Positions 23,977-32,327 of a stretch of 32,973 nucleotides of DNA are shown piece after piece; positions within the stretch are counted from its first letter, which is position 1; every line of letters begins with the position of its first letter. The stretch is from Planctomycetaceae bacterium (GTDB lineage: Bacteria; Planctomycetota; Planctomycetia; Pirellulales; PALSA-1355), in assembly GCA_003153375.1 (NCBI GenBank), contig PLYM01000137.1:1-32973 (forward strand), written 5' to 3'. Made by a program: the position numbers and the translations under genes. The notes below the pieces were generated by a model. That model did not search any database. It had not been told where the DNA came from and worked only from the letters and a program-made list of their open reading frames with translations.

Positions 23977-24852
23977 GTGTACGTCGAAACGCGTTCGCTC
24001 ACCAAGCGCTACGGTCACTTCACGGCGCTCGACGACTTTTCGTTTTCCGTCGAGCGGGGCGAGGTCGTGGGCCTGTTGGGGCCGAACGGGGCCGGCAAGA
24101 CGACGCTGTTGCGGCTGCTGATGGGTTTTCTGCGCCCGACGGCCGGCAGCGCCTCGATCGATGGGCTCGACTGTTACCGGCAATACTTCGAGGCTCATCG
24201 CCGCGTTTCCTACCTGCCCGGCGAGGCGCGGCTGTTTCGGGGCATGCGGGCTCGTGAGGTGGTCGATTTTTTTACGGCGGTGCGCGGCGATGGCAGCAAG
24301 CCACGCGCCGAGAAGCTGGCCTCGGAGCGGTTTGGACTCGATCTTTCGCGGCCCGTGGCGGCCATGTCGACCGGCATGCGGCAAAAGCTGGCCCTGGCCG
24401 TGACGCTGGCGGTCGACACGCCGCTGGTAATCCTGGACGAGCCGACGTCGAACCTCGATCCCACGGTGCGCTCCGACGTGGCCGCGCTGGTCGGCGAAGC
24501 CAAGCGCGCCGGCCGCACGGTGATCTTTTCGTCGCACGTCATTTCCGAGGTCGAGCAGGTTTGCGATCGGGCCCTGATCTTGCGGGCCGGCCACCTAGTC
24601 CACACGCAGATCATTGCTGACCTGCGGCGCAAGCACCGCATTCGCGCCCAACTGACCGGTCCCTTGCCGCCGCTGCCGGCGAGTCTCGACGGCACGGTCA
24701 CCATGGCAGTCGGCCACGCGGGCGAGTTAACCATCGAAACGCCGGGCGAATTGTCGGGGCTGCTGGGATGGCTGGCCACGCTGCCCTTGGCCGAGGTCAC
24801 GATCGAACCGGTCGGGCTACGGGCGCTCTACGATCAATATCATGCCAACTGA
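23977..24852 (+). CDS. ABC transporter ATP-binding protein (ABC-2 exporter type)
   Basis: 291 residues from a GTG at 23977, where family homology begins (VETRSLTKRYG); an ATG at 23911 would add 22 unrelated residues. Walker A is GPNGAGKTT at 35-43 and Walker B is LVILDEP at 150-156 with catalytic Glu155. The switch His is His187 in FSSHVISE. The signature loop reads STGMRQK at 131-137 rather than LSGGQ, as is common in exporters of the CcmA/NatA type. About 70 C-terminal residues form an accessory domain. The permease starts 27 bases downstream, so the two form one transporter. Substrate unknown; candidates include lipids, peptides or surface polymers. Confidence 0.88.
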   Translation: MYVETRSLTKRYGHFTALDDFSFSVERGEVVGLLGPNGAGKTTLLRLLMGFLRPTAGSASIDGLDCYRQYFEAHRRVSYLPGEARLFRGMRAREVVDFFTAVRGDGSKPRAEKLASERFGLDLSRPVAAMSTGMRQKLALAVTLAVDTPLVILDEPTSNLDPTVRSDVAALVGEAKRAGRTVIFSSHVISEVEQVCDRALILRAGHLVHTQIIADLRRKHRIRAQLTGPLPPLPASLDGTVTMAVGHAGELTIETPGELSGLLGWLATLPLAEVTIEPVGLRALYDQYHAN

Positions 24853-24879
24853 ACCGCCCGCGAGCGAAATCGCCCCGTC

Positions 24880-25740
24880 ATGAACGTCGCGCTGTGGAAA
24901 AAGTCGTGGAACGAATCGCGCTGGCTGCTGGCCGGCTGCATGGCCATCATGTTCGTGGCCCACTGGCTGCGGGTCTGGCTGAGCAGCTATCTGCCGTCGC
25001 AAGATCTGGCTTCGATGTTGAGTTTTTTGCCCGAGTTCATCGAGCCACTGCTGCCGGTCTCGTACAAGCAGATTGCCACGCCGGCCGGCAAGATTGCCGC
25101 GGCCTATGACGACCCGATCGTGCTGCTGCTGGTCACGGTGTGGGCCATCTCGCGCGGGTCCGACGCGGTCAGCGGCGAGGTGAATCGCGGCACGATGGAA
25201 ATGGTGCTGGCGCAGCCGGTCACCCGACTGGGCGTGTTGGGCACGCAATCGGCTATGACGCTGTTGGGCGCCATCGCGTTGGGGGCCACGGCACTGGCGG
25301 GCACCGCGCTGGGGCTGGCGACCATCGCGCTCGAGGAGACCGTTTCGGCGAGCGTGTTCGTGCCGGCGGCCCTGAACTTGACGGCCGTGACAGTGTTTCT
25401 GGCCGGCGTGACCACGATGGTATCGTCGGCCAGCAACTCGCGTGGGCACACGATTGGCGTGGTGGGTGGGTTTTACGCGTTTTCGATGCTTCTAAAAGCC
25501 ATCGGCCGTCTGGCTCCCGGGTGGAAATGGCTCAACTACATCTCGTACTTCACCGCCTTCGAGCCGCAATTGCTGGTTGGCGACCCCAAACGAGCCTGGA
25601 TCTGGTGGTCGGCGACCGCCGACGGCTCGTTTGAGCTGGGCGGGCTGGGTTATGACAGCATCCTGATTGGGCTCGGCCTGCTGTTCTATCTGGTGGCCCT
25701 CGGCATCTTCTATCGCCGCGATCTGCCGGCCCCACTGTGA
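24880..25740 (+). CDS. ABC-2 family permease
   Basis: 286 residues with six hydrophobic segments, near 17-38, 83-100, 123-150, 157-182, 190-210 and 255-275. The last is followed by the charged end FYRRDLPAPL. The VSGEVNRGTMEMVLAQPVTR segment at 107-126 is the conserved motif of ABC-2 permeases (the E-x-x-x-GT-x-E-x-L-x-x-P-x-x-R pattern). It follows the ATPase by 27 bases and has no substrate-binding protein partner, which fits an exporter. A TPR gene lies 202 bases downstream and appears to have its own promoter region. Confidence 0.88.
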   Translation: MNVALWKKSWNESRWLLAGCMAIMFVAHWLRVWLSSYLPSQDLASMLSFLPEFIEPLLPVSYKQIATPAGKIAAAYDDPIVLLLVTVWAISRGSDAVSGEVNRGTMEMVLAQPVTRLGVLGTQSAMTLLGAIALGATALAGTALGLATIALEETVSASVFVPAALNLTAVTVFLAGVTTMVSSASNSRGHTIGVVGGFYAFSMLLKAIGRLAPGWKWLNYISYFTAFEPQLLVGDPKRAWIWWSATADGSFELGGLGYDSILIGLGLLFYLVALGIFYRRDLPAPL

Positions 25741-25782
25741 GCGGGCCCTGACCGATTGTTCGCCAGATGCGGCCCGAAGGCC

Positions 25783-25788
25783 TACAAT
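25783..25788 (+). promoter_or_regulatory. Candidate -10 box upstream of the TPR-HD-TolC string
   Basis: TACAAT in the context GGCCTACAATTC, 155 bases before the TPR start. No convincing -35 hexamer at normal spacing. It resembles other TAnnAT boxes in the window (TATGAT 16838, TATATT 18291, TAGAAT 32283). Confidence 0.25.
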
Positions 25789-25942
25789 TCACGGGGGCGC
25801 CCAGGGACCGGACGCCGAAAGGTGCGTTCGTCCGCCGAGACGCTGGCCAGGAACTCGCATAGCGTCGTTTTTCGGTTCGCGTCATAATTCCTATCCCAGC
25901 GAACGGGTGTGTGACGGAATCGAGCTTTTACGAGGAGTTGTC

Positions 25943-27502
25943 ATGGTGCGGCCCAGACTCTGGCAGTGGTTGTTGTGTGCCGGCGCGGTGTTGGCCTGCG
26001 GGGCGGTCCATGCGGCCGACGACGGACAGGCGATTCTGGACAAGGCCACGGATGTCAAGCTGACAGCCGAAAGCGTGGCCGATCTGAACGACGTCATCCG
26101 GCTTTGCCAGGAAGCCATCAAGGCCGGCCTGGACGAAGACAACACCAAGTTTGCCAATGGCTTGCTGGCCAGCACCTTGACCCAACGGGCCGAGATGGCC
26201 TGCGTCGAACTGTTCGAGCGCCCGGTCGATCCGGCCCGCGCTCGCAAGATCGCCCAGTTGGCGGTCGCCGACCTCGAAGAGACGATCCGCATCGACGCGA
26301 ACCAGGCCGAGGCCCAGTTCCTGCTCGGCCGGTTGTATGGTCAGATGGGCGAGCCCAAGAAAGCCCTCAAGGCGCTCGACGAAGCCATCCGGCTGACCGC
26401 CGATGAGCCGGCGTCGCGGGCGAAGGCCCTGCTGGTGCGAGCCAACCTGCACCAGGATCCCAAGGACCGGCTGGCTGATTTCGACGAAGCGGCCAAGATC
26501 GCGCCCCGCGACCCCAACGTGCTGCGCTTTCGCGGCATGTTTCATTTGGGCCAGAACAATCTGGATGCCGCCGTGGCCGATCTGACCGCGGCCGCCGAGA
26601 TCGATCCCAAGGACTCCGATACGCAAGAAGCCTGCGGCATCGCGCAGGCCTTGGCTCAGAAATATGACGAATCGCTGGAGAGTTTCAGCCGGGCGATCGA
26701 GCTCGATCCGAACGCGGCGACGGCCTATGTACACCGCGGCCGCATCCGTGCGATCAAGGGAGATATGCCCGGGGCCTTGCGCGACGTCGAGCATGGTTTG
26801 CGGCTGCAGCCGGGCGCCGTGCAGGCGCTACAATTGCACGCCAGCCTGTTGGGCAGCGCCGGCAAGTACGATCAGGCCCTGGTCGATCTGAATGCCTTGC
26901 GGACCGCCATGCCCGACAACCCCGAGGTGCTGACGCAGATTGCCGCCGTCTACCAGGCTTCGAAACAACTTCATAAAGCCGTGGCCACCTACGACCATCT
27001 GCTGAAGAACGACCCGAAGAATGCCAGCGCCTATCGCGGCCGGGCCGATACGTATCTGAGCCTGGGCAAGCAGAACGAGTCGATCGCCGACTATGAAGCG
27101 GCTCTCAAGCTCGAGCCGAACAACAGCGGCGTGCTCAACAACCTGGCCTGGGTTCTGGCCACGTCGCCCGACGACAAGCTGCGCGACGGCAAGCGGGCCA
27201 TCGAGCTGGCCAAGTCGGCCGCCGAGGGGACCGAATTCAAGCAGGCCCACATCGTGAGCACGCTGGCCGCGGCCTATGCCGAGACGGGCGACTTCGACAC
27301 GGCCGTGACCTGGTCGAAGAAGGCCGTCGACATCGGCGGCGACCAGCTCAAGAGCCAGTTGCAAAAAGAGCTGGAAAGCTACGAAGCTCACCATCCGTGG
27401 CGCGAGGCCGTGCCGCCGACCGAAGAGCCGGCCGTGCAGAACCCGTCCGAAAAGGGCTCGCCGGCCAGCGACGACACCGCGCGTTCGAAGAACGAGGAGT
27501 AG
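25943..27502 (+). CDS. Exported TPR-repeat protein
   Basis: 519 residues from ATG at 25943 with AGGAG five bases upstream, which sets the start over longer frames. Residues 1-25 are a signal peptide ending VHA-AD. From about 100 the chain is a series of TPR units (AQFLLGRLYGQMGEPKKAL, ALDEAIRLTADEP, RAIELDPNAATAYVHRG and others) to about residue 480. A Glu/Pro/Ser-rich disordered tail follows and ends ARSKNEE. TPR arrays bind partner proteins; here they would do so in the periplasm. The HD-domain gene begins two bases after the stop, so the pair is cotranscribed. Partner unknown. Confidence 0.85.
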   Translation: MVRPRLWQWLLCAGAVLACGAVHAADDGQAILDKATDVKLTAESVADLNDVIRLCQEAIKAGLDEDNTKFANGLLASTLTQRAEMACVELFERPVDPARARKIAQLAVADLEETIRIDANQAEAQFLLGRLYGQMGEPKKALKALDEAIRLTADEPASRAKALLVRANLHQDPKDRLADFDEAAKIAPRDPNVLRFRGMFHLGQNNLDAAVADLTAAAEIDPKDSDTQEACGIAQALAQKYDESLESFSRAIELDPNAATAYVHRGRIRAIKGDMPGALRDVEHGLRLQPGAVQALQLHASLLGSAGKYDQALVDLNALRTAMPDNPEVLTQIAAVYQASKQLHKAVATYDHLLKNDPKNASAYRGRADTYLSLGKQNESIADYEAALKLEPNNSGVLNNLAWVLATSPDDKLRDGKRAIELAKSAAEGTEFKQAHIVSTLAAAYAETGDFDTAVTWSKKAVDIGGDQLKSQLQKELESYEAHHPWREAVPPTEEPAVQNPSEKGSPASDDTARSKNEE

Positions 27503-27504
27503 CG

Positions 27505-28074
27505 GTGGACCGTCAGGCGGCCTGGGAGCTGGTTTGCCAGTACACGGCCAGCGACAGTCTGCGCAAGCACATGCTGGCCGTTGAAGCGGCCATGCGGGCC
27601 TATGCCCGGCGCTTCGGGGCCGAGGAAACCACCTGGGGCATCGTCGGGCTGCTGCACGATTTTGACTACGAGCGCTGGCCCGATCCGCCGGATCATCCGC
27701 TGCGCGGCGCGGCCATTCTGGCCGAGCAGGGCTATCCCGATCACGTGATTTACGCGATCAAGTCGCACGCCGACTATCTGCTCGATTGCCCCCGCGTGTC
27801 GCAGCTCGACAAGACACTCTATGCCTGCGACGAACTGGCCGGCTTCGTCACGGCCGTGGCCAAGGTGCGGCCCGAGGGAATTCACGGCCTGAAGGCCAGC
27901 AGCGTGAAGAAGAAGTTCAAGCAGAAGAGCTTTGCCGCCGCCGTGCGCCGCGAGGATATCGTGGCCGGCGCCGCCGATCTGGGCGTCGAGCTCGACGAGC
28001 ACATTCAGTTCGTGGTCGACGCCTTGGCTCAGGTCGCCACGGAACTGGATCTGAACACGGGTGCTGGCGCCTGA
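27505..28074 (+). CDS. HD-domain phosphohydrolase
   Basis: 189 residues from GTG at 27505, with GAGGAG five bases upstream in the end of the TPR gene. The HD motif set is complete: His22 (RKHMLAVE), His51-Asp52 (LLHDFDYE), His88 (KSHAD) and Asp109 (ACDELAGF). The DHPLRGAAILAEQGYP segment matches the family that includes small metal-dependent phosphohydrolases; some act on nucleotides or c-di-NMPs. The C-terminal half is a helical region rich in Lys and Asp. No signal, so it is cytoplasmic. The substrate cannot be told from sequence. It is translationally linked to an exported TPR protein, an odd pairing. Confidence 0.85.
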   Translation: MDRQAAWELVCQYTASDSLRKHMLAVEAAMRAYARRFGAEETTWGIVGLLHDFDYERWPDPPDHPLRGAAILAEQGYPDHVIYAIKSHADYLLDCPRVSQLDKTLYACDELAGFVTAVAKVRPEGIHGLKASSVKKKFKQKSFAAAVRREDIVAGAADLGVELDEHIQFVVDALAQVATELDLNTGAGA

Positions 28075-28259
28075 CAGCGGGGTCTGAATCACACTTCTGC
28101 GGAAGCCTCGCGGAGTTCCTGGCCGCTGGCAGCGCGCTGCTGGCAATGGCAGCTAAAGACCTGGGACACGCGCGGCGCGGAATCGATGATTGTCGGCCGC
28201 CGGGCATGTCGAAGTTTACCCATGGTGCTCGACAATAGCCAACCCGTGGGGCGGGCGAA

Positions 28260-29810
28260 ATGCGGCGGTTTTGCCATGCGATCCTGATGGCGGTGCTCTT
28301 TCTGCGCCTGGCGGCAAGCGCCTGCGCGCAGGAGACCGGCCACCAAGAGGTTCCGGGGGCCACGCCGATCGAACGCTTGCCGCCGGGGGCCCACTCGCCT
28401 TATGACACCCAGCGAAATCGCGGCGCGATCGGCAGCAAGCCGGGCTCGATGCGGCCGCGGGTGCCGATGGACCAGACTCCCCGTGCGCCGGTGCATCCCG
28501 GGCTGCCGCCGCTGCCGCCGCTGGAGATCGAGCCGCAGTCGATTCCCATCCCCAACGCCTGGAGCATTCTGTTCGAGATTCACGACGAGGGGCCGCCCAG
28601 CGGTTTGACTCTGGATCAGGCCATTGAGCGGCTGGTCGGGGCTAGCGTGGCGCTCAAGGCCAAGTCGCTCGACATTCCGCAAGCGCAGGCCGACGTGCTG
28701 ACGGCGGGGCTGCACGCCAATCCGATCGTCTATGGCGATGGCCAATTGCTGCCCTACAAACACTACAACGCGGTGACCAACCCAGGTGGACCCGCGCAGT
28801 ACGATCTCAACGTTGCCTACCCGCTCGATCTGAGCGGCAAGCGGCCGGCGCGGGTCGACGTGGCCAACGCGGCGCAGCGCGTCACCGAAGCGATGTATCA
28901 GGACGCGGTCCGACAGGAGGTTGATCGGCTGGGCACGGTGTATGTCGATGCTTTGGCGGCCCGACTGGCGGTGCGCACCCTGCGGGGTGGACTGGCGCGG
29001 GTCGAGGAGATTCAGAAACGGGCCGCCGAGGAAAAGCGCGACCCGCGCGAGGCCGAAGCCTTGCGGCACCAGATTCAGATTCAACGCCAGACGATCGCCT
29101 TGGCGCTGGTCGATGCGGAAGCAGCCTGGCGCAACAGTCGGCGGACGCTGTCCATGATGTTGAACCTGCCGCGCGAGAACGTGGCGCAACTGGATCTGCG
29201 CGGCACGGTGGAAGACCGCATACGCAGGCCGCCGTCGGTCCAGGAGCTGGTCACGACGGCGCTGGCGAACCGGCCGGACATCGCGGCCTATCGCTTGGGC
29301 GTGCAACGGGCCGAAGCGGATTTTCGGCTTTCGAAGGCCAACCGGCTGCCCGACGTGTACGCGCTCTATCAGCCGTTCACCTATCAGGACAACTCACCCT
29401 TCAATGCCCCCAGTTCCCGCTCCTGGGCCGCCGGCGCCACGGTGACGGTGCCGATCTTCGATCGCAACCAGGGCAATATCCGCCGGTCGCAGGTCAACGT
29501 CGAACAGTCGCAATATGAATTGCGAGCGCTCGAGCAGCGCGTGACGGCGGAAGTGGAGAATGCGTACGACGACTACATCTCGACGCAGATCGCGCTGCGG
29601 CAGATCGAGACCGAGCTGCTGCCCGACATCGAAAAGACGATGGGTCAGAGCATTGAGCAGTTTCACAAGGGCACGCTCGACTCGAGCAGCTACTTGAGCG
29701 CCCGCCGCGATCTCGACGACCTGGGACGGCAGTATCGCGAGCTGCTCATTCGCCACCGCCGCAGCATGCTGGCGATGAATACGGCCATCGGCATGCGCGT
29801 GTTTCCGTGA
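28260..29810 (+). CDS. TolC-family outer-membrane efflux protein
   Basis: 516 residues. The signal peptide ends near 23 (ASACA-QE), followed by a Pro-rich stretch to about 100. Two outer-membrane efflux repeats span about 115-310 and 325-510. They show SGLTLDQAIERLV, a YPLDLSGKRPARVDVA barrel segment, long coiled-coil helices, RPDIAAYRLGVQRAEADF, and WAAGATVTVPIFDRNQGNI in the second barrel strand. This is the CzcC/TolC exit-duct fold; the protein should trimerise. No membrane-fusion protein or RND pump gene is adjacent, so the inner-membrane partner must be elsewhere unless it is the ABC pair upstream. A second, convergent gene ends ten bases downstream. Confidence 0.9.
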   Translation: MRRFCHAILMAVLFLRLAASACAQETGHQEVPGATPIERLPPGAHSPYDTQRNRGAIGSKPGSMRPRVPMDQTPRAPVHPGLPPLPPLEIEPQSIPIPNAWSILFEIHDEGPPSGLTLDQAIERLVGASVALKAKSLDIPQAQADVLTAGLHANPIVYGDGQLLPYKHYNAVTNPGGPAQYDLNVAYPLDLSGKRPARVDVANAAQRVTEAMYQDAVRQEVDRLGTVYVDALAARLAVRTLRGGLARVEEIQKRAAEEKRDPREAEALRHQIQIQRQTIALALVDAEAAWRNSRRTLSMMLNLPRENVAQLDLRGTVEDRIRRPPSVQELVTTALANRPDIAAYRLGVQRAEADFRLSKANRLPDVYALYQPFTYQDNSPFNAPSSRSWAAGATVTVPIFDRNQGNIRRSQVNVEQSQYELRALEQRVTAEVENAYDDYISTQIALRQIETELLPDIEKTMGQSIEQFHKGTLDSSSYLSARRDLDDLGRQYRELLIRHRRSMLAMNTAIGMRVFP

Positions 29811-29820
29811 ACTGCCCGCG

Positions 29821-30225
29821 TTAGACGTCGCCGTCGCCGGCGATGCGGTAGAGGCGGCGGAGGATGATCCAGAAGAAGGGCAGGTAGATGATGTCGGAAA
29901 AGAACAGCAAGATCAGAAACGTCCAGGGCACGCTGCCGTGGATCGCATGGCCGATGCTCAAGATCGAGCCGATCGACTTGCTCAAGAAACCGAGCAGGAG
30001 CAGGCCGCGGTTTTCGAGCGGATTGAAGGCCACGAGCAGATAGCCGACGCCGAACAGGCCGATCAGGATGCCGGAGAGCTGCACGAAGAGCATCAGCTTG
30101 GGCTTGGGCAAGTCCAAGGTCTTGAATACTTCGTGATAGAAGACGGTCAGGTTGAGCGCCGCCAGCAGGTTGTAGCAGCCGGCAAAGACCAGCAGGTAGA
30201 ACATCCAGGGCTTGAGTGGTTGCAT
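29821..30225 (-). CDS. Four-helix membrane protein, function unknown
   Basis: 134 residues from ATG at 30225, where the hydrophobic protein begins (MQPLKPWMFY); a longer frame upstream has no signal and crosses the reductase end. Four hydrophobic segments lie near 8-30, 45-66, 73-92 and 100-122, followed by a basic end LRRLYRI. No family was recognised; the layout resembles small DoxX-like or DUF membrane proteins. It lies 71 bases downstream of the sulfite reductase on the same strand and could be cotranscribed. No ribosome-binding site was seen. Confidence 0.7.
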   Translation of the reverse strand: MQPLKPWMFYLLVFAGCYNLLAALNLTVFYHEVFKTLDLPKPKLMLFVQLSGILIGLFGVGYLLVAFNPLENRGLLLLGFLSKSIGSILSIGHAIHGSVPWTFLILLFFSDIIYLPFFWIILRRLYRIAGDGDV

Positions 30226-30296
30226 TGGGCGGTGGATCGCTGGGGATGGAGTGCAAGCGGCGCCGAACGGGTGCCTCGCCCTCGGCCGCGTGCGAG

Positions 30297-32054
30297 CTAG
30301 CTGATTTCCTGCGCCGCGTATTGCTCGGTCCAGGCGGCCAAATCGTCGGCGCCCTTGCGATGGCAAAAGTCGCCCAGCGTTTCGCCTTCCTCGCGGGCGT
30401 GCTTGAAGTACGTCAGCACGCGCACGATCGTGGGCACGATGTCGGCCGCGGGGACCATGTCCTTGTATTTGAAATTCAAGCGATCGCCGAGCAACCGGCC
30501 GCCGAGAAATACGGTGTAGCGTCCGGCCGCTTTGCCGACCAGGCCGATGTCGCAGTTGTAGGGTCGGGCGCAACCGTTGGGGCAGCCCGTCATGCGCAGC
30601 GTGAATCGCTCGTGCGAAAGTCCCAGCCGCGCCAGCTCGACTTCGAGCTGGTCGACGATGCCCGGCAGAGCCCGCTCGGCTTCAGTAATCGACAGTCCAC
30701 AGGTGGGCCAGGCGACGCAAGCCATCGACCAGCGGCGGACCGTCGAGATTTCGTCGTGCAGCTTCACCCCATGCTCGCGCAGAATCTGTTCGACGGTCGT
30801 GCGATTTTCAGGCGCGATGTCGGAGAGCAGCAGGCTCTGGTGCGGCGTCAGGCGGATGCCCGGCTTGAGCCGATTGCAGAGGACGCGCAGGGCCGTCTTG
30901 AGTCGCAGCGCCGGTTCGTCGTGGATGCGGCCGTTCTCGACGTTGAGACCATAGAACCAGCGGCCGTCGCCTTGCTCGTGCCAGCCGATGTGGTCGTCGA
31001 AAGCGTGGACGTCATCGGGATGTGGATCGGCCAGCGGCTGGCCGTAGTATTCTTCGACCTTGGCCTTGAACTTGGGCAGGCCCCAGTTGTGAATCAGATA
31101 CTTCATCCGCGCGACCTTGCGGTCCGAGCGGTTGCCGAAGTCGCGCTGCACCTTGATGATCGCCGTGGCGACGTCGATCACCTGGTCGGGCTTGATGAAC
31201 GCCATCCGTTGGGCCACGGCCGGAAAGGTTTTTTCGGCGCTGGGGGTGACTCCCATGCCGCCGCCAACCAGGACGTTGTAGCCCAGGATCGTGTCGCCTT
31301 CGACCACGGCCATCAGCCCCAGGTCGTTGGCATAGAGATCGACGCAGTTGTCGCCCGCCAGGCCGATGGCCGTTTTGAATTTGCGCGGCAAGTAGGTGGG
31401 GCCATAGATCGGCTCGATCTCGTGGCCGTTGCTGCCGCCGCCGACCAGGGTCTCTTCGCCCGAGTCGGGATCGGTGATCCACAACTCATGATAAGCGCGG
31501 GTGCGGGGGCAGAGGTGGGCCGCCAGGTCATCGGCCAGCTGTTGCAGCTGACCTCGGACGCGATCGTGCAGCGGGGCCGGGCAGCACATCACGTTGCGCT
31601 CGACGTCGCCGCAAGCCGCCAGCGTCGAGAGCTGAATTTCGTTGATGCGGTGAATGGTCTTCCACAGGTCGTGCTTGAGCACGCCGTGCAATTGGAGTCC
31701 TTGCCGGCTGGTGATCCGCAGCGTCGTGTTGCCGATCTCGTCGCACAGGTCGAGCTCGGCCAGCAGCTGATCGCTGGTCAGCTTTCCGCCCGGGATCTTG
31801 GTGCGGACCATGAATGAGTATTCTTTGCTCGACTTCACGTGGCCTGGCTCAGCCCGACCGGCCGCACGCGCATCGCGATCGTCTTGCTGATAGAGACCAT
31901 GGTGCTTGAGCAGTTGAATGCTCGACTTGCCGAAAAAGTCGTTGCCGTCGTGCAATTCCTGGGCGATGTCGCCGCGCAGGTAGTTGCCCTGAATCTTGAA
32001 GACCTCGACCGGGCTGAGTTTGGCGTCGGCGGCGGGCTGCGTTGGATCAGACAT
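30297..32054 (-). CDS. cysI: Assimilatory sulfite reductase hemoprotein (siroheme/[4Fe-4S])
   Basis: 585 residues from ATG at 32054; a GTG 51 bases upstream is less likely. The siroheme/[4Fe-4S] ligands are present as C446-x5-C452 (CVAWPTC) and C491-x3-C495 (TGCPNGC). Arg113 and Arg117 (RITSRQG) and Lys225/Lys227 match sulfite/siroheme-contacting positions, and HHGLYQQDDRDAR sits at 51-63. The enzyme reduces sulfite to sulfide with six electrons. The CARPYN context after the cluster resembles ferredoxin-type reductases, while VGKAAGRYTVFLGG resembles NADPH-type CysI. No flavoprotein partner gene is nearby, so the electron donor is open. A nitrite-reducing role is less likely but not excluded. 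Confidence 0.88.
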   Translation of the reverse strand: MSDPTQPAADAKLSPVEVFKIQGNYLRGDIAQELHDGNDFFGKSSIQLLKHHGLYQQDDRDARAAGRAEPGHVKSSKEYSFMVRTKIPGGKLTSDQLLAELDLCDEIGNTTLRITSRQGLQLHGVLKHDLWKTIHRINEIQLSTLAACGDVERNVMCCPAPLHDRVRGQLQQLADDLAAHLCPRTRAYHELWITDPDSGEETLVGGGSNGHEIEPIYGPTYLPRKFKTAIGLAGDNCVDLYANDLGLMAVVEGDTILGYNVLVGGGMGVTPSAEKTFPAVAQRMAFIKPDQVIDVATAIIKVQRDFGNRSDRKVARMKYLIHNWGLPKFKAKVEEYYGQPLADPHPDDVHAFDDHIGWHEQGDGRWFYGLNVENGRIHDEPALRLKTALRVLCNRLKPGIRLTPHQSLLLSDIAPENRTTVEQILREHGVKLHDEISTVRRWSMACVAWPTCGLSITEAERALPGIVDQLEVELARLGLSHERFTLRMTGCPNGCARPYNCDIGLVGKAAGRYTVFLGGRLLGDRLNFKYKDMVPAADIVPTIVRVLTYFKHAREEGETLGDFCHRKGADDLAAWTEQYAAQEIS

Positions 32055-32124
32055 GCGTGAATCGACCGGAATTGGGACTTGAGGAAGGCGGCAGGATAGC
32101 GGCACCGAGAGTCGCTAGACAATG

Positions 32125-32153
32125 GTGACAAACTTTACCATCATAGTGATAGT
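32125..32153 (+). promoter_or_regulatory. Candidate sigma-70 promoter upstream of folD
   Basis: GTGACA (32125-32130, five of six), a 17-base spacer, then GATAGT (32148-32153, four of six), within an AT-rich island. It would give a leader of about 168 bases. A competing TAGAAT box at 32283-32288 is closer to the start but lacks a -35. The 273 bases between the two divergent genes hold nothing else that I recognise. Confidence 0.3.
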
Positions 32154-32327
32154 CGCTTGTATTTTAGGCAACAACTTGGGCAGCGGCTAGTGGTTTGTGG
32201 TCGAGACGCGACGAGCACTTGGCGACCTCGTCGGGGGCTGTCTCGAACGACCCGCCCCCTAACCCAGGGCAGGTGGCTCGGCTAGAATGCGGCCTCCTCC
32301 CTGGGCACCAACGACGAAAGGCCCCCC

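Noticed and set aside
25845-25860. Second sigma-54 promoter (TGGCCAGGAACTCGCA) before the TPR gene
   Set aside because: GG-N10-GC spacing is kept, but the -24 box misses two positions and the -12 box one. The chance level is high in GC-rich DNA.
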